Shown piece after piece: positions 1 to 4,715 of a DNA stretch of 12,233 bases. The DNA comes from a bacterium (GTDB taxonomy: Bacteria; UBP15; UBA6099; JAJRTR01). The translations under genes and the position numbers were made by a program. Position 1 is the stretch's first letter. Every line of letters starts with the position of its first letter. Below the pieces are notes generated by a model. That model worked only from the letters and a program-made list of their open reading frames with translations. It was not told the DNA's origin and did not search any database. The DNA is taken from assembly GCA_024278215.1 (NCBI GenBank), contig JAJRTR010000059.1:1-12233 (forward strand). Direction: 5' to 3'.

Positions 1-23
1 GGAAATCGCAGACGATCGCACGG

Positions 24-230
24 ATGCGGAAACAAACAGCCTCCGACAAGCAGGCCTACGTTGTGAAAGCGGAAAAAATGTATGACCGGCATTTCGCCGG
101 AATTGATGAGGCCGATGCATATATGATCTATCGCGGAGTGATTGAATTGTTGAGACATTCACCTAAGCACAAAGTAGCGATGGAAATCCGAAAAAACCTG
201 AAGCCCATTGACATAAGTGCTGATATGTGA
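24..230 (+). CDS. Small protein of unknown function (may be 5'-incomplete)
   Basis: This reading frame encodes about 68 residues, rich in charged residues and probably helical. It contains the stretch KMYDRHFAGIDEADAYMIYR followed by a basic C-terminus, and I recognise no family. The frame has no stop between base 1 and the ATG at 24, and no good Shine-Dalgarno sequence precedes that ATG, so the gene may begin upstream of the window; an ATG at 78 is another possible start. It ends in TGA at 228-230, just before the -10 box of the promoter at 208-236, so the next transcription unit begins inside its 3' end. It is called coding because the frame is open across its length, runs in the same direction as the other genes and has a soluble-protein composition. 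No function is proposed. Confidence 0.5.
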   Translation: MRKQTASDKQAYVVKAEKMYDRHFAGIDEADAYMIYRGVIELLRHSPKHKVAMEIRKNLKPIDISADM

Positions 231-236
231 TACAAT
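208..236 (+). promoter_or_regulatory. Near-consensus sigma70 promoter
   Basis: The -35 box TTGACA (208-213) matches consensus exactly. It is separated by exactly 17 bases from the -10 box TACAAT (231-236), which matches five of six positions. Transcription would start near 243. The promoter sits in the last codons of the preceding gene and faces about 245 bases without a convincing gene, which fits a promoter for a structured leader or small RNA and possibly the methyltransferase operon beyond it. Confidence 0.8.
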
Positions 237-242
237 GCGTTA

Positions 243-360
243 TGCTGGCTGCAACGGCGAATCGGGAGAAAAAAGATGACCTCGTGCGGTCGATAATCGG
301 AAAAGCTTTTTCCCGAGGCTTCCGATTTTGCAGACGATCGCGCGAGGTTTTCTGTTTTTT
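243..360 (+). ncRNA. Candidate small RNA or regulatory leader
   Basis: The segment between the predicted start site and the U-rich tail at 349-360 has no convincing coding sequence: a 97-codon frame from 227 crosses it, but its composition is arginine-rich and unlike a protein family. It folds into a long helix (see the terminator entry). Bases 262-273 (TCGGGA, one bulged G, then AAAAA) are complementary to bases 307-316 (TTTTTCCCGA) in the inner loop of that helix. This allows either a pseudoknot or a competing antiterminator pairing. The RNA could be a free small RNA of about 118 nucleotides, or a leader whose read-through into 489 onward is controlled. No known RNA family was recognised. 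Confidence 0.5.
279..360 (+). terminator. Long composite intrinsic terminator-like stem
   Basis: Bases 279-292 (ACCTCGTGCGGTCG) pair with 335-348 (CGATCGCGCGAGGT) over 14 continuous positions with two G-U wobbles. Inside this, 295-300 pairs with 322-327 and 303-306 with 318-321, leaving an 11-base loop. The stem is followed by TTTCTGTTTTTT (349-360), a rho-independent type tail. It lies about 110 bases after a strong promoter, so it would end a short RNA or attenuate transcription into the genes from 489. Confidence 0.6.
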
Positions 361-361
361 A

Positions 362-466
362 TGGCGGTGGCGGGACGCAGGCCCTCCTTACCTGGAGCCG
401 ACGGAGACACCTTGCCTGTACGCAGAGCAAGAAGGCCGTAATCGTGTTCGACTCCCGATGCCGCTA
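362..466 (+). ncRNA. Second structured RNA element, tRNA-like T-arm, family unknown
   Basis: Bases 362-374 pair with 454-466 over 13 positions with one G-A mismatch and several wobbles, closing a branched domain. Inside it, CTCC (384-387) can pair with GGAG (394-397). CTTGCCTG (411-418) pairs with CAG-A-GCAAG (423-431) around a TACG loop. CGG (402-404) can pair with CCG (436-438). Near the 3' side, GTTCGACTCCC (446-456) resembles a tRNA T-arm. A standard tRNA cannot be folded, because the anticodon loop would have six bases and the variable region more than 40. A T6 run (470-475) follows, and the SD of the next gene is at about 478-483. It may be a degenerate class II tRNA-like element, a leader domain or a ribozyme. 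Confidence 0.35.
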
Positions 467-488
467 AGATTTTTTAGAAGGAGTTGGA

Positions 489-962
489 ATGAATTACAGA
501 CGGGACGTAGCATATTTTAGTTATGTGGTTCGCCATAAATGGTTCGTCATGCTCGCATGTTTTCGGTGTAAACTCTTTTGGCGAGGCGTGACGCACGATT
601 TATCCAAGTTTAGGCCCGATGAGTTTTTCCCCTACGCTCGACGTTTTTACAATCCGGACGGCTCAACGCGGACGGTTGTGTCGAGCAACTACCATGACCC
701 ACTATTTGATAGGGCATGGGCCTTACATCAGAGGCGAAATAAGCATCATTGGGAGTGGTGGGTATGGCCTGTGAAGGCTCATGCAGAAAAAATAATGCCT
801 ATGCAAATAGACGATATTGTCGAGATGGTCTGTGACTGGGAAGGTGCCGGAAGAGCGCAAGGCCATGGGAATGACGTAGCGTCGTGGTATAAGAAAAACA
901 AAAGCAAAATGAAGCTGCATGACGAGACTATATTCATTCTCGAAGCGCTTATTGGGCAATGA
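489..962 (+). CDS. DUF5662-family phage protein
   Basis: The 157-residue product matches the DUF5662 pattern found in many phage and prophage genomes: an N-terminal HKW (16-18), the signature VTHDLSKF (34-41) with PDEFFPYA after it, then AWALHQRRNKHHWEWW (77-92) and an acidic MQIDDIVEMVCDWEGAGRAQG segment split over about 105-125. The conserved His-Asp and His-His residues suggest metal binding, which is inference; the biochemical role of the family is not known to me. The start is fixed by GAAGGAG five to six bases before ATG 489. The TGA stop overlaps the ATG of the methyltransferase at 959 (ATGA), so the two are probably translationally coupled and lie in one operon downstream of the structured leader. 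Confidence 0.8.
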   Translation: MNYRRDVAYFSYVVRHKWFVMLACFRCKLFWRGVTHDLSKFRPDEFFPYARRFYNPDGSTRTVVSSNYHDPLFDRAWALHQRRNKHHWEWWVWPVKAHAEKIMPMQIDDIVEMVCDWEGAGRAQGHGNDVASWYKKNKSKMKLHDETIFILEALIGQ

Positions 963-1717
963 ACTACATCGACCTGTTTTCGGGAATAGGGGGATTCGCG
1001 CTCGGCGCGTATTGGGCCGGATTGAAAGTTGAAAACCACTATTTCAGTGAAGTCGATCCATACTGCGTGCAACTGTATAGGGAGAGATTCCCTGAATCAA
1101 TACCACTAGGAGATATAAGCGCTTATGAGAACTGGGCCCTCCCGGACGGAGAATACATTGTTTCCGGCGGGTTCCCTTGCACACCGTTCAGTGTTGCCGG
1201 GAAGCAAAGAGGCGAGGAGGATGACCGCTACCTCTGGCCGGCGATGTTTGGCGTTATACAAAAAGTCAGGCCCCGTTGGGTCGTTTGTGAGAACGTTACT
1301 GCTATCGACGGCATGGTACTCGAATCTGTGCTTTCTGACCTGGAGTCCGCAGGGTACGAAACGGCGCCGCCGCTTGAAATACCGGCTGTCGCGGTCGGTT
1401 GTTACGGAGAACGGTATCGCACGTGGATTATTGCCTATGCCGACGGCGAGCGAGCCGACCAATGGTCCAACAACGAACGCCACTCGAACGAGTGGAGTAT
1501 GGAGGCGCACGACCAGGAAGGGCGCGCGCCACGGAGCCGGGTTTCACGACGTCTTGTACGCACTCTATGGCGTGAAGAAGCCGTCCCCGATTTTTTACGA
1601 AGCGATTATGTTCTACCCGACAGGGTGGACAGAGTTAGGGCACTCGGAAATGCGATTGTCCCTCAAATAGCGGAACAGTTGTTTCGCGCGATTATCACAG
1701 CGGAATATGAACGTTGA
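959..1717 (+). CDS. C5-cytosine DNA methyltransferase
   Basis: The product (252 residues) transfers a methyl group from S-adenosylmethionine to carbon 5 of cytosine in DNA. Motif I is DLFSGIGGF (5-13). Motif IV is GGFPCTPFS (70-78) with catalytic Cys74. Motif VI is ENV (111-113). The motif VIII equivalent is GERYRTWIIA (150-159), and motif X is RVRALGNAIVP near 225-235. The region between motifs VIII and X is short for a target-recognition domain, so the enzyme is small for the family. A phage copy without a nuclease partner would protect phage DNA from host restriction or mark it. The start overlaps the previous stop (ATGA). The TGA stop is followed at once by the ATG of the adenine methyltransferase in the same frame. 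Its C-terminal sequence LFRAIITAEYER recurs in altered form at 2450-2487. Confidence 0.92.
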   Translation: MNYIDLFSGIGGFALGAYWAGLKVENHYFSEVDPYCVQLYRERFPESIPLGDISAYENWALPDGEYIVSGGFPCTPFSVAGKQRGEEDDRYLWPAMFGVIQKVRPRWVVCENVTAIDGMVLESVLSDLESAGYETAPPLEIPAVAVGCYGERYRTWIIAYADGERADQWSNNERHSNEWSMEAHDQEGRAPRSRVSRRLVRTLWREEAVPDFLRSDYVLPDRVDRVRALGNAIVPQIAEQLFRAIITAEYER

Positions 1718-2440
1718 ATGGATTATTTATTTAGCTTCCACGAGCAGCGTCGAGAATTGCGGCCGATGATTAAATACTTCGGTTCCAAATGGCGGAGCGC
1801 GCTCCGATATCCAGTACCGAAATATGCAACAATAATCGAGCCGTTTGCGGGAGGAGCCGGATATAGCTTGAGGTACCCGGATCACAATATCGTTTTGATA
1901 GACAAGGATCCAATAATAATATCGATATGGAGATATTTACAAACGGTTACTCCGGATGAAATTTTGGCATTGCCTGATGTCGATACATCTGTCGATGATC
2001 TTGATATATGCCAACAGGCTCGATGGCTTATAGGATTTTGGCTGAATACCGGCGCTCGCTCATGCAAAACGCCGTCTTCATGGATGAGGTCAGGAATTAA
2101 CCCGGGGTCATTTTGGGGGGAAAGTTTGCGCCGGCGTATTGCAGCACAAGTAGCCAGAATTCGACATTGGGAGATGCATTGTAACGATTATGCCGCCATA
2201 GATGTTCCAGAGCCGGCGACCTGGTTCGTCGATCCGCCATATCAGATGCTAGGAATGTATTATAGATATAACAGGAAAACTATTGATTATGCAGCATTAG
2301 CGGAATGGTGCAAGACGCGCCCAGGGCAAGTTATCGTGTGCGAACAAGAAGGCGCAGATTGGCTACCGTTCAAGAAACTTATTCACTCGCATACGGCACG
2401 ACACACTATGTCATCGGAGGTTATTTGGACAAATGCTTAA
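1718..2440 (+). CDS. D12-class N6-adenine DNA methyltransferase (Dam-like)
   Basis: The 240-residue product resembles the D12/Dam family, which methylates N6 of adenine. Seen are the N-terminal IKYFGSKW (18-25), the SAM-binding motif EPFAGGAGYS (41-50), the acidic IDKDP (61-65) typical of the strand after motif I, and the catalytic DPPY (172-175). The helical target-recognition region lies between about 75 and 165. The ATG at 1718 directly follows the upstream TGA in the same frame. An internal ATG at 1766 (MIKYFGSK) is a plausible alternative, as many family members begin close to the KYFGSK motif. The preceding gene is the cytosine methyltransferase, so the phage would carry two methylation activities besides the Mom-like modifier further on. 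Confidence 0.92.
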   Translation: MDYLFSFHEQRRELRPMIKYFGSKWRSALRYPVPKYATIIEPFAGGAGYSLRYPDHNIVLIDKDPIIISIWRYLQTVTPDEILALPDVDTSVDDLDICQQARWLIGFWLNTGARSCKTPSSWMRSGINPGSFWGESLRRRIAAQVARIRHWEMHCNDYAAIDVPEPATWFVDPPYQMLGMYYRYNRKTIDYAALAEWCKTRPGQVIVCEQEGADWLPFKKLIHSHTARHTMSSEVIWTNA

Positions 2441-2449
2441 CGGGAAAAT

Positions 2450-2487
2450 TGTTTCGCGCGATTATCAAAGCGGAGGAGAAACAATGA
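2450..2487 (+). repeat. Second copy of the C5-methyltransferase 3' end (gene remnant)
   Basis: Bases around 2450-2473 repeat bases 1679-1702 almost exactly (TTGTTTCGCGCGATTATCA shared, then A/C and AGCGGA). The frame translates as LFRAIIKAEEKQ followed by TGA, against LFRAIITAEYER-TGA at the end of the methyltransferase. The copy lies after the adenine methyltransferase stop and its TGA overlaps the ATG of the next gene (2484), as is usual for a normal gene end. It looks like the original end of a cytosine-methyltransferase gene left behind when the adenine methyltransferase or its neighbour was inserted or exchanged. Confidence 0.7.
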
Positions 2488-2696
2488 CTCCGGAACTGTT
2501 CCAGAAGCTCAAACGATACCTGTGGGTATTTGCTTCGCCTATGGGAGCCGGAACATGGGATGAACATGGTTCGTTTCGCAATCCACACAAGGGAAATCGT
2601 CGGTATCTCTATCGGTGGGATGCTAAACCGAAATCTGACGTTTGGCGGCCGATGGAATATCAGGAAGCGTTGTTGATATGGCCTATAAGAGATTAA
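2484..2696 (+). CDS. Small protein of unknown function preceding the variable-repeat cassettes
   Basis: The 70-residue product (MTPELFQKLKRYLWVF at the N-terminus, then a Trp/Tyr/Arg-rich part with GNRRYLYRWDA) is not a family I recognise. The start is supported by GGAGGAG about five bases before ATG 2484. The frame could extend upstream to 2433, but that region is the methyltransferase-tail repeat. Its last 19 bases overlap the ATG (2678) of the three-repeat gene in the -1 frame, so translation of the two is probably coupled. By position it stands to the first variable repeat as the FGE-like scaffold at 3205 does to the fourth, but it shows no FGE motifs. Confidence 0.65.
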   Translation: MTPELFQKLKRYLWVFASPMGAGTWDEHGSFRNPHKGNRRYLYRWDAKPKSDVWRPMEYQEALLIWPIRD

Positions 2697-3232
2697 GGAA
2701 TAGCATACTGCTGCGCGGCGGGAGTTGGTTTAACGACGGGTCTCTCTGTTGCATAGTAAATCGTCTCGGCAATGATCCGTCGAGACGTAGCAGATATTCC
2801 GGATTCCGAATCGTTCGAAAAGCAAACCCGCCAAGCAATAAAGGAGAAAAGATGAAATTACAGGTGAGCCGAGGCGGGAACTGGGTCAACTTCGCGGCCT
2901 ACTGTCGTGTGGGGAAACGTTACTACGACGCCCCGTCGAGCCGCTATAACGGAGTTGGGTTCCGTGTTGTACGGAATGCAAAACCAATAAGTCATGAAGG
3001 AGAAAAGATGAACTTACAGGTGAGACGCGGAGGGACCTGGTTCTACCACGCGCCCTACTGTCGCGTGGCTGGTCGGCACTACATCGCTCCGTCGTGCTGT
3101 TACGAAACCACCGGCTTCCGTGTTGTACGGAAGGCACAATCTATTGAACCCAGTCGTGATCTAATAATCACGATTGAAATAAAACTAACCCAGGAGGGTG
3201 GAGAATGGACAAAGACAATCTCGTTAAGGTAA
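2678..3232 (+). CDS. Protein of three tandem hypervariable FGE/C-type-lectin C-terminal repeats
   Basis: The 184-residue product is a string of three 35-residue units at residues 13-47, 65-99 and 117-151, all with RGG(S/N/T)W at the start, a Cys in the middle, Pro at position 19 of the unit and GFR(I/V)VR at the end. This is the last segment of the FGE-sulfatase (SUMF1-type C-type lectin) fold, the segment diversified in many DGR target proteins. No scaffold precedes any unit, so these are isolated variable blocks. The units repeat every 156 bases with no frame break. ATG 2678 is used because the frame upstream to 2642 lies wholly inside the previous gene. ATGs at 2852 and 3008, each five bases after AGGAG, could give shorter one- and two-unit products. 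The C-terminal 33 residues after the last unit look random and overlap the scaffold gene at 3205. Confidence 0.75.
   Translation: MAYKRLRNSILLRGGSWFNDGSLCCIVNRLGNDPSRRSRYSGFRIVRKANPPSNKGEKMKLQVSRGGNWVNFAAYCRVGKRYYDAPSSRYNGVGFRVVRNAKPISHEGEKMNLQVRRGGTWFYHAPYCRVAGRHYIAPSCCYETTGFRVVRKAQSIEPSRDLIITIEIKLTQEGGEWTKTISLR
2714..2818 (+). repeat. Variable repeat 1 (VR1)
   Basis: 35 codons from CGC-GGC-GGG to the CGA of GFRIVR. The core reads RGGSWFNDG, then CCIVNR, DPSRRS and GFRIVR. The unit has the same length as the other four. Its leader MAYKRLRNSIL differs from those of VR4 and VR5. It is the most diverged copy at normally invariant positions (CC where others have CR) and at its 3' edge (GTTCGAAA where VR2, VR3 and VR5 have GTACGGAA). 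Confidence 0.7.
2842..2854 (+). promoter_or_regulatory. Internal ribosome binding site and ATG of VR2
   Basis: AAGGAG (2841-2846) is followed by AAAAG and ATG (2852), an ideal SD spacing, in frame with and inside the three-repeat gene. The same arrangement occurs before VR3. Confidence 0.6.
2870..2974 (+). repeat. Variable repeat 2 (VR2)
   Basis: 35 codons with RGGNWVNFAAYCRVGKR in the first half and GFRVVR at the end. The codons at variable positions are AAC, GTC, AAC, TTC, TAC, TAC, TAC, GAC, AGC, TAT and AAC, almost all ending in C or T. The 3' edge TTCCGTGTTGTACGGAA is identical to that of VR3. The conserved edge is where the initiation site for template-directed mutation would lie in a DGR target. 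Confidence 0.75.
2997..3010 (+). promoter_or_regulatory. Internal ribosome binding site and ATG of VR3
   Basis: AAGGAG (2997-3002) is followed by AAAAG and ATG (3008). The 14 bases AAGGAGAAAAGATG are identical to those before VR2, so the translation signal was duplicated along with the repeat. Confidence 0.6.
3026..3130 (+). repeat. Variable repeat 3 (VR3)
   Basis: 35 codons with RGGTWFYHAPYCRVAGR and GFRVVR. It begins exactly 156 bases after VR2, which begins exactly 156 bases after VR1. The variable codons include ACC, TTC, TAC, CAC, CAC, ATC, TGC and ACC. Silent differences from VR2 at Arg, Gly and Ala codons show that the two are not fresh copies of one template. Confidence 0.75.
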
Positions 3233-3810
3233 CGAAGGGGACTTTCCAGATGGGCTCGGACGACGGGCACCAGGACGAACGGCCTGTTCATGAAGTCGAA
3301 ATAGCCCGCGACTTTTTGATTTCAAAGTATCCGACGACGTTCGAGCAGTTTGACGCATTCTGCGAAGCAACCGGAAGAAACAAGCCCAACGACAGCGATT
3401 GGGGCCGTGGCGAAAGACCGGCAATCAACGTCAACTGGTATGACGCTATCGCTTACTGCAACTGGCTGAGTGAGAAGGAAGGTCTCACGCCCTGCTACAC
3501 GATCGACGGAGAGCAGGTGGAGTGTGATTTCGACGCCAACGGCTATCGACTCCCGACCGAGGAAGAGTGGGAATACGCCGCTCGCGGAGGGACGGAATCA
3601 CAGGGCTATAAATACGCCGGCTCGAACAGCCTCGAAGACGTGGGCTGGTACTGGGGAAACTCAGGCGGCCGGACGCATCCAGTCGGCGAGAAAAAGCCGA
3701 ACGAACTCGGAATCCACGACATGAGCGGGAACGTGTGGGAATGGTGTTGGGACGAGTACGACTCGAAGGCATATGAGAAAAAATGGAAACGAAATATAAT
3801 CGTCGGATAA
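3205..3810 (+). CDS. FGE-sulfatase (SUMF1/C-type-lectin) scaffold lacking its C-terminal variable block
   Basis: The 201-residue product carries the canonical FGE-sulfatase order of motifs: GTFQMGS (12-18), RPVHEV (26-31), PAINVNWYDAIAYCNWLS (72-89), GYRLPTEEEWEYAARGG (113-129), HPVGEKKPNELG (158-169) and MSGNVWEWCWDEYDS (173-187). Family members continue directly into RVLRGGSW...GFRVVR. Here the frame ends instead with WKRNIIVG and TAA, and the missing block (VR4) begins in the -1 frame from ATG 3783. The body is a non-catalytic lectin-type scaffold in DGR targets and an oxidase in true formylglycine-generating enzymes; the active-site cysteine region of true enzymes lies in the part absent here. 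The start is fixed by AGGAGG (3192-3197) seven bases before the ATG. A probable role is display of a variable ligand-binding surface, for example on phage tail or host surface, which is inference. Confidence 0.85.
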   Translation: MDKDNLVKVTKGTFQMGSDDGHQDERPVHEVEIARDFLISKYPTTFEQFDAFCEATGRNKPNDSDWGRGERPAINVNWYDAIAYCNWLSEKEGLTPCYTIDGEQVECDFDANGYRLPTEEEWEYAARGGTESQGYKYAGSNSLEDVGWYWGNSGGRTHPVGEKKPNELGIHDMSGNVWEWCWDEYDSKAYEKKWKRNIIVG

Positions 3811-4178
3811 TGCGCGGCGGGGGCGGGGACAGCTACGCGACATTCTCTTGCGTGGCACATCGCGACTACGACAATCCGTCGCGCTGCAGCGGCATCATCG
3901 GATTCCGGGTAGTACGCAAAGAGGAAGGGGGGGAAAGGAAAGTAAAAATCGACAGGAATGGGGATTTATGGATCGAACGCAGGGGGAAACTCGTCCGACA
4001 AAGCTGCATGCGGGCAACCACAATGGGGACATGTGGGGAACATTGCCCGATGTTTCATTATTGGGAAAGAGATGGTCTTTGGTATGTCCGCTTATGTACC
4101 CAGCGCGAGTGGGACTGGGTCTTCGAGCAATTTGAAATCGAGGACCGATCTGGCTTAACAGATGAAAACGAGATATAA
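3783..4178 (+). CDS. VR4 block fused to a cysteine-rich small phage domain
   Basis: The 131-residue product starts METKYNRRIM and then has the variable block at residues 11-45, ending GFRVVR. Residues about 53-131 are a second unit (KVKIDRNGDLWIERRGKL, then Cys75, Cys84, His87, Cys88, Cys105). This resembles small stand-alone phage proteins of the style 'xIDxxGxLWIERxG...C...CGxxCPxF', probably metal-binding. No ATG, GTG or TTG stands at the beginning of that second unit, although a purine-rich GGAAGGGGGGGAAAGGAAAG precedes it, so a once separate gene seems to have lost its start and become fused. The first 28 bases overlap the FGE scaffold in the -1 frame. Joined to the scaffold by a -1 slip at the A-run 3778-3783, it would restore a normal FGE C-terminus. 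Confidence 0.65.
   Translation: METKYNRRIMRGGGGDSYATFSCVAHRDYDNPSRCSGIIGFRVVRKEEGGERKVKIDRNGDLWIERRGKLVRQSCMRATTMGTCGEHCPMFHYWERDGLWYVRLCTQREWDWVFEQFEIEDRSGLTDENEI
3813..3917 (+). repeat. Variable repeat 4 (VR4)
   Basis: 35 codons from CGC-GGC-GGG to the CGC of GFRVVR. The normally invariant Trp of RGGSW is Gly (GGG), giving RGGGGDSY. The variable codons (GGC, GAC, AGC, TAC, TTC, GAC, TAC, GAC, AAT, AGC, GGC, ATC, ATC) mostly end in C or T. The leader bases 3794-3809 are identical to 4173-4188 before VR5. Confidence 0.75.
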
Positions 4179-4350
4179 TCGTCGGATACTACGTGGCGGA
4201 AGCTGGAGCTACTACTTAATCTACTGTCGCTTAGCTTACCGCACCGCAGTTATTCCGCCGGGGCGTTACTACAACGTCGGCTTTCGCTTCGTACGGAATA
4301 CTGATGGCTCGGTGATGAGAATGGGGGTTGATGATGCGCCAGATAATTGA
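4162..4350 (+). CDS. Stand-alone VR5 cassette, variable C-type-lectin C-terminal block
   Basis: The 62-residue product MKTRYNRRIL... consists almost only of the variable block (residues 11-45: RGGSWSYYLIYCRLAYR ... GFRFVR) and a 17-residue tail. Its first ten residues match those of the VR4 gene in eight positions, so the two cassettes share a duplicated leader. Its ATG lies 17 bases before the end of the preceding gene in a +1 frame, and its TGA (4348-4350) overlaps the membrane-protein gene that follows. Whether a 62-residue lectin fragment folds alone is doubtful. It may be an inactive reserve cassette, a C-terminus reached by frame change, or a DGR target remnant. Confidence 0.65.
   Translation: MKTRYNRRILRGGSWSYYLIYCRLAYRTAVIPPGRYYNVGFRFVRNTDGSVMRMGVDDAPDN
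4192..4296 (+). repeat. Variable repeat 5 (VR5)
   Basis: 35 codons from CGT-GGC-GGA to the CGG of GFRFVR. The variable codons are AGC, TAC, TAC, ATC, TAC, TAC, ACC, TAC, TAC, AAC and GTC. The unit has strong AAY-derived appearance and many tyrosines, which is typical of DGR-selected surfaces. The 3' edge GTACGGAA matches VR2 and VR3. Confidence 0.75.
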
Positions 4351-4702
4351 TCTTGCAAAAAAGCATAGACGCAAAGTAGTCGCCGGGGTACTTTCGACCG
4401 TTGCAATCGCGGCTGTGGTATCGGGCGTATCCGTCCTGCTTTACCAGCACAAAGACATTTCGCGTCTGGAACGAGAGGTGCGAGAGAAGCGAGCTGAGAT
4501 TGAATCGATGCAAACATATATGCGCTTCTTAATCGACCGTTCGAAGGAAGACCGCGCCGCTCTGACGGCGGAACGGGAGATGCGGCAATTTTTCGAAACG
4601 AATATCCAACACGCAGCGAAAGCTTTGGATTCCGCCCTCGATGATTACTACACGGCACAGTGGCGGATATATGAGCTTGAAGAAGAGCTGAAGAAAGAGT
4701 AG
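4331..4702 (+). CDS. Membrane-anchored coiled-coil protein, possibly inner-membrane spanin-like
   Basis: The 123-residue product has a basic N-terminus (KKHRRK, 10-15), one hydrophobic helix (about 16-38, VVAGVLSTVAIAAVVSGVSV), and then a long charged coiled coil (about 43-123, with heptad-like Leu/Glu/Arg pattern and a C-terminal ELEEELKK). This N-in, single-pass plus coiled-coil layout is that of Rz-type inner spanins, but no endolysin, holin or outer spanin lies beside it, so another role is possible. TTG 4328, ATG 4331 and ATG 4334 are in frame. GGGGG at 4323-4327 best fits 4334 by spacing. It overlaps the VR5 cassette by about 20 bases. Confidence 0.6.
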   Translation: MMRQIIDLAKKHRRKVVAGVLSTVAIAAVVSGVSVLLYQHKDISRLEREVREKRAEIESMQTYMRFLIDRSKEDRAALTAEREMRQFFETNIQHAAKALDSALDDYYTAQWRIYELEEELKKE

Positions 4703-4715
4703 AATCAGAATTGGA

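Noticed and set aside
2-85. Possible 3' end of an upstream gene in frame 2
   Set aside because: Only 27 codons visible, no motif to support it; cannot be told from chance.
363-466. Ordinary class II tRNA or selenocysteine tRNA
   Set aside because: T-arm-like segment and acceptor-like ends are present, but the T-stem has a mismatch, the anticodon loop would have six bases and the variable region is far too long.
227-520. Open frame of 97 codons across the leader
   Set aside because: Arg/Cys/Phe-rich composition, no SD, no family likeness; it covers the promoter's RNA structures and overlaps the well-supported start at 489.
1125-1670. 181-codon plus frame inside the C5-methyltransferase
   Set aside because: Wholly within a gene with all motifs; low-complexity Arg/Ser composition.
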